DNA from: Halobacillus_A sp043497005
GTDB taxonomy: Bacteria; Bacillota; Bacilli; Bacillales; Halobacillaceae
DNA length: 64,000 nt
NCBI RefSeq assembly: GCF_043497005.1
Contig: NZ_JBIEKE010000003.1
Coordinates: forward strand, 744,001 to 808,000
Direction: 5' to 3'
Positions 16,904-25,797 of the stretch are shown here, in pieces. Below the pieces are notes generated by a model, which was given only the letters and a program-made list of their open reading frames with translations, had not been told where the DNA came from and searched no databases. The translations under genes were made by a program, and so were the position numbers. How positions within the stretch are numbered: the first letter of the stretch is position 1; every line of letters begins with the position of its first letter.

Positions 16904-17136
16904 AAAGGTCTTGATTACATAGAGGCTTCGAAGAAATTCAATCCTTTTCTAGCCCTTTCTTGGCATTACCGGTCATTCCTGATCAAAAATAACCGATATG
17001 GGTTTATTTGATGTTAAGTAATAAATAAATATACGTGCGCTCCTCTAAATATTTTTTTAACCAAAATGAACAACGCATACTAAAGTAGACTTCTCTTTCT
17101 TCTTCTGTAAACATCTCCAATATTAATCCTAGTTTA

Positions 17137-17318
17137 AACAATTGTATCCCCCGGCTCATATTTAATAATAAAAGAAAAGCCTCTCAAAAGTTTATAAACT
17201 CTTGAGAAGCTTTTTAGATTTAGTAAATAATTTTAAATACCAGTCAAAATCCAGTAAAATTGCTTTTAAACCCTATGATAAAAGGGTTTTAGGCGCTATC
17301 ACATCATGCCGCCCATTC
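17137..17318. repeat. groEL-3'-end repeat, copy C (best-preserved)
   Basis: Order: AATTGTATCCCCCGGCTCAT, hairpin AAAAGCCTCTCAAAAGTTT / AAACTCTTGAGAAGCTTTT (17175-17214), CCAGTCAAAATCCAG arms, AAACCCTATGATAAAAGGGT hairpin, GGCGC, core ACATCATGCCGCCCATTC (17301-17318). Read on the minus strand the core is ATG GGC GGC ATG ATG TGA, the last codons of groEL plus a stop. The hairpin, the AAACCCT...AGGGT pair, GGCGC and the core also occur in that order after the real groEL (49530-49690). Confidence 0.85.
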
Positions 17319-17411
17319 ACTGTATTTAATAAATAATAGAAGATAAGACGTAAGAATCCTTAAATAATCGGTGTTCCAACTATTTGTTATTAGTTAGGAG
17401 GTAAGAGAAAC

Positions 17412-17483
17412 GTGAATTTTTCCAAACGAACCAATAAGATGAGGATTAGGAGAACTTGTGTGCAAGTCTTTCTGGAAAAGTAA
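17412..17483 (+). CDS. Possible 23-aa basic peptide
   Basis: A GTG with a strong upstream TTAGGAGG opens a 23-codon frame (VNFSKRTNKMRIRRTCVQVF then LEK). It lies just after repeat copy C. No family recognised. It may be a leader remnant of a lost gene. Confidence 0.25.
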   Translation: MNFSKRTNKMRIRRTCVQVFLEK

Positions 17484-17540
17484 CTTGCTAAGAAAAGCCT
17501 GTACTTAGTGAGTAAGTTTTTAGTAGGTAAAGTACAGAAA

Positions 17541-17578
17541 GAGAACTTAGGGCAGCAATACCTTGCCCTAAGTTCTTT
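17541..17578 (-). terminator. Strong terminator after the antiporter gene
   Basis: Stem AAGAACTTAGGGC / GCCCTAAGTTCTT with a 10-base loop. It overlaps the stop of the minus-strand antiporter gene and can stop transcription from either side. Confidence 0.7.
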
Positions 17579-19040
17579 AGAATGCTCTTTCTGTCTTTTG
17601 TGTATCCTTTAAAAGTTTTTTCACTTTACTTCTTTCCTTCTTCTTAGTTAATACATAGAGGGTATCTTGAGCTTTCAATCTTGAATTCCCTGTAGGTGTG
17701 ATTACTTCTTCACCTCTTGCAATAGTCACTATTAAGGTATCTTTAGGGAAACTAATTTCACTTAATTCTTTACCAGTGATTGGTGAATCTTCTCCTATTT
17801 TTACTTCAATGATTTCGGAATCGGTTTTTCCTAAGTTTATTAACTCTATGTCACCAATTGAGCGACTCTTTATATCGTCAGCTAAATTAAACCTGGCTGC
17901 TAACCAAGATAAAGAACTCCCTTGCACAAGTGCTGATAACAGCACCACAAAAAAGACAACATTAAATATTAATGCGCTATTTTCTACGCCTTCAATTAAT
18001 GGATAGGTAGCTAATACAATGGGTACTGCCCCTTTTAACCCTGCCCAAGAAATGAATAGCATTTGTTTAAGATTATATTTCATTCCAAGTGTACTTACAA
18101 AAACACCTATTGGTCTCGCAATAAACATTAAAATAAGGGATATTAATATCCCTTTCCATGCTACGTCTATTAACTGAGCAGGGAAAGCCAATAGGCCGAG
18201 CATCATAAACATTAGAATTTGCATCATCCAGCCAAATCCTTCATTAAACCGAAGTATCGAAAAGCGGTACATTAAATCACTATTCCCCACATATACGGCC
18301 ATTACATAAACGGCCAGTAATCCACTTCCACCTACAAGGTCAGTAAATGCATAGGTGAAAGTGGAAAATGCTAAAGCAAGCACCGGATAAAGACCTGAAG
18401 AATCCAGATCAATTTTGTTAATAACAAATACAGTAATCCAGCCTAATGCTATCCCTACAATTAAACCTAGCCCCATCTCTAAGAAAAAGCTCCCTATTGC
18501 GCCCCAAACAGAAGTTTCTGGAATTTGAATTAAGTCAATGAAAATAATTGTAAGAAAAACCGCCATTGGATCGTTTGATCCTGATTCTGCTTCTAAGGTA
18601 GAGGTTATCTTTTTCTTTATATTCTTACTTCCTAGAACTGAGAAAACTGCTGCGGCATCTGTAGATCCTACAATTGCTCCTAGCAGCATTCCCTCTAACC
18701 AGCTTAAATTAAAAATGTATACAGCACCAATACCTGTTATAACTGTAGTAATTAATACACCAATAGTAGCCAAGGAGCTTGCTGCTCCTGCAATTGGCTT
18801 AATGTCCTTCCACTTCGTTTGAGTACCTCCATCAAACAGGATAATGATTAATGCAAATATACCTATTAGTTGTGCAAGTTCTGCATTTTCAAAGTAAATA
18901 TAACGGTTTAATAACATCCCTGCCGCTAAGAATAAGATAAGAGAAGGCATCCCCAGTCGTATTGAGAACTTCGTTGTTAATACACCTGTGAGAAGCATTA
19001 TTGATAATAATAAAATAATTGTTTCTACATTAAAGTCCAT
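17577..19040 (-). CDS. K+/H+ antiporter, CPA1 family with RCK_C domain
   Basis: A 487-aa protein with about twelve membrane helices (residues 1-385) carrying the CPA-type signature GGTQTKWKDIKP and GSTDAAAVFSVLG. A cytoplasmic TrkA-C (RCK_C) domain follows (about 410-475, EVKIGEDSPITGKELSEISF). This is the CvrA/NhaP2 architecture, which exports K+ or Na+ in exchange for H+. RCK_C domains bind nucleotides such as c-di-AMP. A role in osmotic and pH balance fits a halotolerant host. It is the main cargo between repeat copies C and F/D. I see no riboswitch upstream. Confidence 0.92.
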   Translation of the reverse strand: MDFNVETIILLLSIMLLTGVLTTKFSIRLGMPSLILFLAAGMLLNRYIYFENAELAQLIGIFALIIILFDGGTQTKWKDIKPIAGAASSLATIGVLITTVITGIGAVYIFNLSWLEGMLLGAIVGSTDAAAVFSVLGSKNIKKKITSTLEAESGSNDPMAVFLTIIFIDLIQIPETSVWGAIGSFFLEMGLGLIVGIALGWITVFVINKIDLDSSGLYPVLALAFSTFTYAFTDLVGGSGLLAVYVMAVYVGNSDLMYRFSILRFNEGFGWMMQILMFMMLGLLAFPAQLIDVAWKGILISLILMFIARPIGVFVSTLGMKYNLKQMLFISWAGLKGAVPIVLATYPLIEGVENSALIFNVVFFVVLLSALVQGSSLSWLAARFNLADDIKSRSIGDIELINLGKTDSEIIEVKIGEDSPITGKELSEISFPKDTLIVTIARGEEVITPTGNSRLKAQDTLYVLTKKKERSKVKKLLKDTQKTERAF

Positions 19041-19113
19041 ACCAAACCGCCTTAAAGATTATTAGTTACTTCATAAATATAAAATTATGTTATTAATCAT
19101 TATTTATGAGTTG

Positions 19114-19302
19114 TTAAACTCCAAATATCTGTTTCATCTCTTTAACATTAACCATATTCCATGAAAATTCCGGAAAATAGCTAATCAAATTCACTCCAAT
19201 AAGTTGGGCTGAAATCCATATCGTTCCAAAAAATATCACAAGTATTAATACGCATGCCAAATATAACTCTATTTTACTTTTTAAATTTTCAGTCACATAC
19301 AT
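19114..19302 (-). CDS. Small membrane protein, unknown
   Basis: A 62-aa product with one hydrophobic segment (YLACVLILVIFFGTIWISA, about residues 13-31). The ribosome site AAGGAGAA is well placed before the ATG. It is 73 bases upstream of the antiporter in the same direction and may be co-transcribed with it. No family recognised. Confidence 0.55.
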   Translation of the reverse strand: MYVTENLKSKIELYLACVLILVIFFGTIWISAQLIGVNLISYFPEFSWNMVNVKEMKQIFGV

Positions 19303-19382
19303 TCTCCTTCTTCATCTTTTTACAAATACTAAAATGAAGGCATACCAAAAAAACTTTATGCCTAGGGGGATAAAGTATATGA

Positions 19383-19715
19383 CTAAACTAAATAATTTGA
19401 TTGATATTTCATTGCATCTATAAAACCATCAGAACTCGAAATAAAACCTGTTTTAAAACTGAAATCAAAAGGGATAGGTATTATTATGTAAAAAGGCATG
19501 ATCGAAATAGGAGAAAAAATAGAGTCATGCTTCCATTTCGGAATAGTAGAAGGATTCATAGGAGAAGTTGATGAAGCATCAAAGTCAGTTATCTTACTCG
19601 TTACAACCGGCTCAACATCATCCAATGTTATTTTTTCTAGCTGTTGGGAGGGATTTGAGTGTACCAAGAACATAATTATTGTAATAGACATGAGCATAAA
19701 TAAATATTTTCTCAA
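19383..19715 (-). CDS. Small secreted or membrane protein, unknown
   Basis: A 110-aa product with an N-terminal signal-like helix (YLFMLMSITIIMFLVHS, residues 4-20) and a second hydrophobic stretch near residue 75 (MPFYIIIPIPF). The start is a TTG seven bases after GGGGAGGG; an ATG lies six codons later. No family recognised. Confidence 0.45.
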   Translation of the reverse strand: MRKYLFMLMSITIIMFLVHSNPSQQLEKITLDDVEPVVTSKITDFDASSTSPMNPSTIPKWKHDSIFSPISIMPFYIIIPIPFDFSFKTGFISSSDGFIDAMKYQSNYLV

Positions 19716-20183
19716 AATACTTCCCTCCCCTTTTAGTAGGCGTGTCTATACATATACATTATAGCAATCGTATTGAAATGCTGACAACTCTTGTTATTCT
19801 ATAATTATCTTTTCTAGTATTTTTATCAAATAATCCCTCCTTATAGCTTAAACCCTCGCAAATTCAACATACTCAAAGATCTAATTGAACAACAAAAGAT
19901 TTTCACCATTTAAGCCTACCCTAAGTAATTTTCGTCCTCTTAAGATAAGGGATTTATTTCCCTATTATAGAATCCTTTTTCGATCATAGCACTAACCTCT
20001 GATAGATGCCGCCCATATATTCACCTAAGTTAGTAAAGGAAAATAACATCAAAACCGAGGGATACAAGCAATGTATTTAAGGTCCGTATTCAACATCTAT
20101 AACAAAAGTTACGGCTGTTATAGTTCACCTAGTAATCTTATAGCACTCGTATTTTTCTGTAAGTTTATTGACTTACAACATAA
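19716..20183. other. Intergenic region with a decayed repeat core (copy F)
   Basis: No gene seen. At 20006-20016 ATGCCGCCCAT matches the repeat core, preceded by CTCTGATAG and farther left by AGGGATTTATTTCCCT, which may be the decayed small hairpin. The rest is AT-rich without clear motifs. Confidence 0.4.
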
Positions 20184-20459
20184 CTAGGCATCTTCTAATT
20201 CGAAAAACTCCTGGTATTTTTCAGGGTCGTGGGCAAGTATCTCTTTTACTTTATCTTCATTTAATTTATTTAGTACATCGGATGTATTTTTACCTTCAAC
20301 CAACTCAAACCAGTTCCCCTTATTTGTCTGATACAATTGCGCTGTCACCCAAGTCTTAGTATGACCATAAGTACTATCTATATTGGCATATTTCTGAAAC
20401 TCATAAATAAGGTTCGCTTTTTCAGTATCATACAATTTCCCCTCAATAACCTTTCTCAT
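20184..20459 (-). CDS. Small hypothetical protein (MRKVI-GKLYDTEKA family)
   Basis: A 91-aa soluble protein with a strong TAGGAGGA ribosome site. The opening MRKVIEGKLYDTEKA, the middle QLYQTNKGNWFELVEG and the acidic end HDPEKYQEFFELEDA resemble a widespread family of small Firmicute and phage proteins with no known function. Probably accessory cargo. Confidence 0.65.
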   Translation of the reverse strand: MRKVIEGKLYDTEKANLIYEFQKYANIDSTYGHTKTWVTAQLYQTNKGNWFELVEGKNTSDVLNKLNEDKVKEILAHDPEKYQEFFELEDA

Positions 20460-20749
20460 ATCAATCCTCCTAAACCTTTATTTATGTTTTATTTCTCCAT
20501 GATAAGGCTTTTCTCCTTGCCAGTATATAGGATGAGAACCAAAACATGAAGTGGTTCTGTAAATTTTTTAATCTATAATATTATTTATTTTTGATAATAC
20601 AGAACAAATAGGATGGCAACCTAATAAAATAGACTCATACTTTTATTAATAAAGATAATCTAATAACCATAACTCTATAAGCTATTACTTCTGTCAGCCG
20701 TTGCTAATTAATCCATAACTTTTTCTCTTAATTAAGAAGCAGTGTGACT
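20460..20749. other. Intergenic stretch, nothing recognised
   Basis: An AT-rich stretch between two accessory genes. No ORF with a ribosome site, hairpin or promoter stands out. Confidence 0.4.
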
Positions 20750-20961
20750 ATGAATAGAGATATGATAATGAATGGATCCAATTATTGGCCTGGATATTTC
20801 GAAGGGAAAAAGCCAAGTACAAGCCTTTTTACAAAAGAAGGAACCTTGCAAAAAAGTTTTGTTTTCGAGCATAATGTCTTAGGTTTACACATCGGTTTTG
20901 GTTAAAGGTGGAAGAAGTCACAGGGGGAGCTCCGGTCGTCGTTTTTGAATATGTGATTTAG
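20750..20961 (+). pseudogene. Frameshifted small gene, unknown
   Basis: From the ATG at 20750 a 51-codon frame ends ...NVLGLHIGFG-stop. The next frame continues LKVEEVTGGAPVVVFEYVI-stop. Restoring one T near 20902 gives a single protein of about 71 aa. Family not recognised. Confidence 0.4.
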
Positions 20962-21159
20962 AATAAACCATTAATATACTATTATAGAAAATACTTCAAT
21001 CATTAATCTTGAAGTTTATTTAGTATGTTCATTTATATTGTACCATGTTTATTTCATCTTCTTTACCCTTACCTATTGACCTCTTATTAGCTGGTATACT
21101 TGAAGACTCAGTTTTGAGATTAATTGTCGTGTCACTTAAATTTTTGCCATATGTATCTT

Positions 21160-21311
21160 TACAAATTTAAGAATAAAAGAAAAGCCTCCCAAAAGTTTAT
21201 AAACTCTTGAGAGGTTTTAGTTTAGTTAGAAACCAGTCAAAATCCAGTCAAATTGTTCTCAAACCCTATTTTGAAAGGGTTTAAGGCGTTATCACATCAT
21301 GCCGCCCATTC
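21160..21311. repeat. groEL-3'-end repeat, copy D
   Basis: Hairpin at 21180-21218, two CCAGTCAAAATCCAGTCAAA arms (21233-21252), AAACCCTATTTTGAAAGGGT hairpin and core ACATCATGCCGCCCATTC (21294-21311). As in copy B, a left-end-like segment follows. Confidence 0.8.
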
Positions 21312-21445
21312 ACTCGGCTATTTAATAGGACAATAATAAGACCCTCAGAACCTTGTTATACCAAGGTTTCCATCGCAAAGTAAATTTATAAACCACAATA
21401 AGTTTTAATACTTTATGAACAGTATCCAGTCATAATCCAGTCACT
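21312..21445. repeat. Left-end-like segment with CCAGTCA direct repeats (D)
   Basis: TTTATGAACAGTATCCAGTC then ATAATCCAGTCA at 21412-21442 matches the segment after core B almost base for base and at the same distance from the core. Confidence 0.55.
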
Positions 21446-21692
21446 AAAAACATCACCTAGAATTCAGAATAAAAGAAATAGATCTTTACCCATTTGGGAT
21501 AATGCGTTTTTAAAAATATTTGTCTCGATATAGTATCTGTGTTGGATAGGGATTGACTACGATTCACTTGAAAACTGCGAATTTTACGGCGTAACTAGCA
21601 TTAGGCTATGGATATACCATTTTTCCTTCCAATACTTGAATCCATGTGGATCTACCCAACGTTCATGCAAGGTGGTTTGGAAACACGTTAGT
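21446..21692. other. Short region with a possible gene remnant
   Basis: On the minus strand an unstarted frame near 21590-21680 reads LHERWVDPHGFKYWKEKW and then stops. It looks like the end of a lost gene. Nothing else seen. Confidence 0.25.
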
Positions 21693-22178
21693 TTAAGAGT
21701 GTATCTGTGCCCAAGCGGTACGAAATTTCAACATAGATATAATCATAACTAAAGACAAGATAAGAGCTCCACCATCCGTAATTGCGCTTGGTAAAATCCC
21801 TTGTACACCATAAACGTCGTTAACTGCTGTCCACATCGATAAAGGTATCATAATAGGTCCAGTAGCTTGAGTAATGTTTACCACTAATATAACCCACCAT
21901 AAAAGCCTTGATCGGCTATTTAAAGCCAATATACCTAACGCATTACCTAAAATATATATACTTCCAACAATTCTAAAAACGAATGTAAAATCTGGTGCTT
22001 CACCAGCTGGATTAGCTACACCTGCCATTTGCATCATAGTTTCAATTAACTAGGGATTAATAATTATAAAATTATGGATAGCTGTACCAATAGTAAAAAT
22101 AATGGAACATATCACAATTGTAATTTGTAGCTTTCTAGTTGTAGTTGAATCTGTTAACTGATGATTCGTTTTCTTCAT
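21693..22178 (-). pseudogene. Four-helix membrane protein gene with internal amber codon
   Basis: The frame from the ATG at 22178 runs MKKTNHQLTDSTTTRKLQIT, one membrane helix, then TAG at 22052-22050, and continues in the same frame for another 119 codons with three more helices (IVGSIYILGNALGILAL, WWVILVVNITQATG, GALILSLVMIISML). The single in-frame stop suggests a recent nonsense mutation or sequence error. Family not recognised. Confidence 0.6.
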
Positions 22179-22545
22179 TTCATTTACCTTCTTTCTAATT
22201 TCCTATATATATTACTGCTACAAAAAATAAGGGGAGATGATACCTTTCGCTAAATAAAACAATAATCTATTTCAATTTATCATTTTTTCTTATGTTTTAA
22301 CTTGAGTCCCTAGTTCAATTTTTATATAAGTCTTGAGGCTTAACTTTAAAAGCAAAGATAATAAATACTTCGCTTTCCATTATCCTTTCACGTTAAAAAA
22401 AATCGTACCTCCGTATTAGCCAATCTCTCCCTTAAATGGAACAAAGGGTGTAATTCAATTTTCTTGAATTACACCCTATAACAGAATAAACCATGTATTT
22501 AACACCAAGTCTCACAGTAACTTACTGACACACTGTAAATAACCT
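22179..22545. other. Intergenic region with perfect hairpin
   Basis: A 14-bp perfect stem AGGGTGTAATTCAA / TTGAATTACACCCT (22445-22477) lies 68 bases after the GNAT stop and probably terminates that gene. No gene seen in the rest. Confidence 0.55.
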
Positions 22546-23019
22546 TTATTCAAGTGTAAGAACAAATTCTTCTACATCTTCACCACGAGCGTTAGAAAAC
22601 CCACTGTCTTCACCAGAGATTGTAAAACCACATTTCTCCAGTACCTTGAGTGACCCTATATTGTCCTTGGTAACACGAGCATAAAGTGGACGAATGGTAA
22701 CGTGTTTTAAAAATTCCCTTAAAGCATTGGTAGCTATTCCTTTGCCCCAGTATTCTTTTCCTATCCAGTAGCTAACCCCCGGTACACCGAACTGCTCAAA
22801 ACATAGAATATTTCCAGCAACATTATTTTGAACAATAATGGTTTGCTTGATGATCTCTTTATCCTCCAAAATTTTATTCCAGTGAGTTAAGAAGCTGTTC
22901 CAATCCCCCGGGTCCTTACTTGTAAATGCCGCCATATGATTGGCATCCCGATCCTGTTGATGTTTGAAGAAAATCGGAAGATCATCTTCAATTACTTTTC
23001 GAAGCATTATATTACCCAT
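22546..23019 (-). CDS. GNAT-family N-acetyltransferase
   Basis: A 157-aa acetyltransferase of the RimJ/RimL-like type. The acetyl-CoA loop is visible in YWGKGIATNALREFL, followed by YARVTKDNIGSLKVLEKCGF. I choose the ATG at 23019, which has AAGGGGTGA before it; a longer frame to 23187 runs into the next gene's end. Substrate unknown. It lies just after the sigma-factor gene but is probably a separate unit. Confidence 0.85.
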   Translation of the reverse strand: MGNIMLRKVIEDDLPIFFKHQQDRDANHMAAFTSKDPGDWNSFLTHWNKILEDKEIIKQTIIVQNNVAGNILCFEQFGVPGVSYWIGKEYWGKGIATNALREFLKHVTIRPLYARVTKDNIGSLKVLEKCGFTISGEDSGFSNARGEDVEEFVLTLE

Positions 23020-23170
23020 CAAAATCACCCCTTTGTAGATTACTAGTGTTATGTACAGTCGAATGTGAAAAATGATGATTTGTAACACCCGAACGGAAAA
23101 AGAGGAATCCTTAAGTCCGTATCTCGTAGACCCTGTCACCACCTGAAATAACTGACCAGGATGCCGAATG

Positions 23171-24424
23171 CTAGGACTTACATTCATTTGCTCGGTTCAA
23201 TAGTAGCTCCTTCTCACGGTTATTCCGGGTCATCGACGCCGCTCGTTCAAATTCTGTACGGGCTTCATCAAAACGCCCCAGTTTGACAAGTAGATCGCCA
23301 CGAACGCTAGGCAGTAGATGATATCCCTTTAGGGAATGTTCGGCACAAAGCTCGTCGACAATCTGCAGTCCATAAGAAGGTCCAAATGCCATTGATATGG
23401 CAACCGCCCGGTTTAATTCGACGATCGGCGATGGTGTTACTCTGGCCAGTGCTTCGTAAAGGGCAGCGATACGGATCCAATCAGTCTCAGCTGCCGTAGG
23501 GGCTTCCGCATGACAAGCAGAAATCGCAGCCTGCAACGCATACGGGCCGAGTGTGCTTCCAAGCTTCTGGCTGCGCTCCAATGCCGCTAAGCCCCGGCGG
23601 ATCAACAATTGATCCCACTGAGCCCGATTTTGATCCAACAGACGAACCGGTTTCCTTTCGGGATTAACCCGAGCTTTAAGCCGGGAAGCTTGAATCTCCA
23701 TAAGGGAAACGAGGCCGTGAACTTCCGATTCATAAGGCACGATCTCGGCTAGTATACGTCCCAGTCTCAATGCCTCCTGACATAGTAATGGGCGGATCCA
23801 GTCATTACCTGATGTTGCTGAATAACCTTCATTGAACATTAGGTAAATCACTTCAAGTACGGGAGACAAACGGTCTTTGAGTGCTTCCCCTGTTGGCACA
23901 TCAAAAGGTACTTTCTTGGATCTGAGGGTTCTCTTGGCACGGACGATTCGCTGGGCAATCGTCGATTCGGCAATAAGGAAAGAACGTGCAATTTCATCGG
24001 TAGTAAGTCCGCATAATAGGCGTAGCGTTAGGGCGACTCTGGCATTTTGGGATAACACTGGGTGACAGGTCATAAAAATCAGACGAAGGAGATCGTCACC
24101 GATCTCCCCGTCCAAAGCACAATACACATCTGCCTCTTTATACAAATCCATACCGTGGGCGATCTCTCCATACTTCTGATCACGCAACTTTGCCCTTCGC
24201 ATAAAATCGATCGCACACCGTTTCGCCGTTGTCATCAGCCAGGCACCCGGGTTGTCAGGGATTCCGATCTCTGGCCATTGTTCAAGAGCAACCACTAAAG
24301 CATCATGAGCAATATCCTCTGCAGCACCTACATCCCGCAGCATTCGAGTTAAACTGGCAATTAGCTTTGCCGACTCCATTCTCCATATGGCATCAGTGGT
24401 TCGATGTGTATCGATTAAACTCAC
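23171..24424 (-). CDS. ECF sigma factor with long C-terminal extension (ECF42-like)
   Basis: A 417-aa protein. Residues 1-180 hold sigma-70 regions 2 and 4 (AKLIASLTRMLRDVGAAEDI; FLIAESTIAQRIVRAKRTL). Residues 190-410 form the helical, TPR-like extension typical of the ECF42 group (DRLSPVLEVIYLMFNEGY; LNRAVAISMAFGP). ECF42 sigma factors lack an anti-sigma factor and are encoded with DGPF (YCII-like) proteins. That is the arrangement here: the GTG start overlaps the stop of the DGPF gene by four bases. Confidence 0.92.
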   Translation of the reverse strand: MSLIDTHRTTDAIWRMESAKLIASLTRMLRDVGAAEDIAHDALVVALEQWPEIGIPDNPGAWLMTTAKRCAIDFMRRAKLRDQKYGEIAHGMDLYKEADVYCALDGEIGDDLLRLIFMTCHPVLSQNARVALTLRLLCGLTTDEIARSFLIAESTIAQRIVRAKRTLRSKKVPFDVPTGEALKDRLSPVLEVIYLMFNEGYSATSGNDWIRPLLCQEALRLGRILAEIVPYESEVHGLVSLMEIQASRLKARVNPERKPVRLLDQNRAQWDQLLIRRGLAALERSQKLGSTLGPYALQAAISACHAEAPTAAETDWIRIAALYEALARVTPSPIVELNRAVAISMAFGPSYGLQIVDELCAEHSLKGYHLLPSVRGDLLVKLGRFDEARTEFERAASMTRNNREKELLLNRANECKS

Positions 24425-24855
24425 GTTTTTTTCTGCTCCTCTACCTGCTTATCGAGTTCTGCATCTTTTTCCAGCAATTCTGAATTAATCGTAAGATCTC
24501 CCGCTTCATATAACGGCCTAAGTTCAATCTCCCCTTGTCCAAACCCATGGGGATCCGGAAATCGATATGCCCATTCAATTGCTTCTTCTTTCGATTTGAC
24601 TTCAATTAGAGTATATCCTGCAATTAATTCTTTAGCTTCCGTAAACGGACCATCAATGACTTTAGGTTTCTCTCCAGGTACCGGATAGGAAATCCGTATT
24701 CCGCTTGAGCTGGGCTGCAGCCCGGCCCTATCGAGCAAAACACCAGCTTTCGCCAATTCTTCATGATACTTTTGCATGGTACTATAAAGTTCCTCACTCG
24801 GCATAACCCTATCTTCTGAATCCGTTGTAGCCTTGACAATGATCATAAATCTCAT
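24421..24855 (-). CDS. DGPF-domain (YCII-related) protein, sigma-factor partner
   Basis: A 144-aa YCII-fold protein with the signature DGPFTEAKELIAGY (about residues 78-91) and the WA motif after it. Such genes sit next to ECF42 sigma genes and are part of their regulon. Overlap with the sigma gene implies translational coupling. The ribosome site AAAGGAGG precedes the ATG. The last 25 residues are highly charged. Confidence 0.9.
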   Translation of the reverse strand: MRFMIIVKATTDSEDRVMPSEELYSTMQKYHEELAKAGVLLDRAGLQPSSSGIRISYPVPGEKPKVIDGPFTEAKELIAGYTLIEVKSKEEAIEWAYRFPDPHGFGQGEIELRPLYEAGDLTINSELLEKDAELDKQVEEQKKT

Positions 24856-25104
24856 AAGTGTTTACCTCCTTTATTCTTTGAAGCTTCGTTAACCCATGTA
24901 AAAACCATTCGGGTAATTCCGCTTCTATATATACGACGAACTAACCTTTACTGAATCGACAATAATTTAAAATTTTTTTGGTCTCCTTAACACTTTCTTG
25001 GGCGGGAAGCAAAATTCCTTTCACTTAATAAAAAAAGCGAGCGTACACAAACAAATTAGTTGATACCAATTCAGCAACTCTCTAGTGTCCGTAAAATACA
25101 AGGG

Positions 25105-25797
25105 TCAGCTCTCCCCTATTTTTTCTACTGTAATAATGGAAAGAAAAATACTGAGACTTCCTAACGCACACAGCGCTGCAAGGACTAGATTAAAAGGAAG
25201 GTTGATTATAGATGAGAGAAATGGCGACTGCATTATAACGATTGCGCATATCACAGTTGAGACTGTCGCTCGTTTCCAAATCCCAAAATAAAAAAGCGGG
25301 ATGAAACTAATCAAAGTGATCATTAAGGCATGAAGAATCATTTGACTTAAAAACTTAGTAAAATCTGTACGAGTCGGATCGCCATTTATAAGTGGTTGCA
25401 CTTGGTCTATTAAATAAGTCACGGTACCAGTTAATAAATAAGACGCCATAGTAAGAAGAAACACAAACGCCGCAATAAATAGTATTTTTGCCGTAAAGAG
25501 TTTTTGCCTGCTTATTGGATACCTAAAGGATAGAGAGATTGTTCTGTTTTTATATTCGTCAATAAAAACCTGGTTGATTAAGGAAGCTCCAAATAAGATA
25601 AATCCCATATGAATCGACATGTTCAAATCAATAACTGCAGCGTAGCTCTGGCCAAAATCAGCACTGACGACTTCTATAAAAAAAACGGGCAATAACATTA
25701 TTATGAGGGGATATATAATAGCTTCACTTATCACCGATTTCTGCTTTAGCTTTTTCCACTCTAATCGCATTAATTTAATTATCGAAGTCACCCCCAT
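25105..25797 (-). CDS. ABC-2 type permease (YcbO-like)
   Basis: A 230-aa membrane protein with six predicted helices. It overlaps the ATPase gene upstream by 23 bases. Size and order match YcbO of the B. subtilis YcbLMNO system, a group near the bacitracin/lantibiotic-type exporters. It likely forms the channel for the ATPase encoded next to it. Substrate unknown. Confidence 0.85.
   Translation of the reverse strand: MGVTSIIKLMRLEWKKLKQKSVISEAIIYPLIIMLLPVFFIEVVSADFGQSYAAVIDLNMSIHMGFILFGASLINQVFIDEYKNRTISLSFRYPISRQKLFTAKILFIAAFVFLLTMASYLLTGTVTYLIDQVQPLINGDPTRTDFTKFLSQMILHALMITLISFIPLFYFGIWKRATVSTVICAIVIMQSPFLSSIINLPFNLVLAALCALGSLSIFLSIITVEKIGES

Noticed and set aside
17412..17483. Possible tRNA or riboswitch after repeat copy C
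   Set aside because: Considered because the antiporter family is often under c-di-AMP control, but the region is downstream of that gene and has none of the ydaO motifs.
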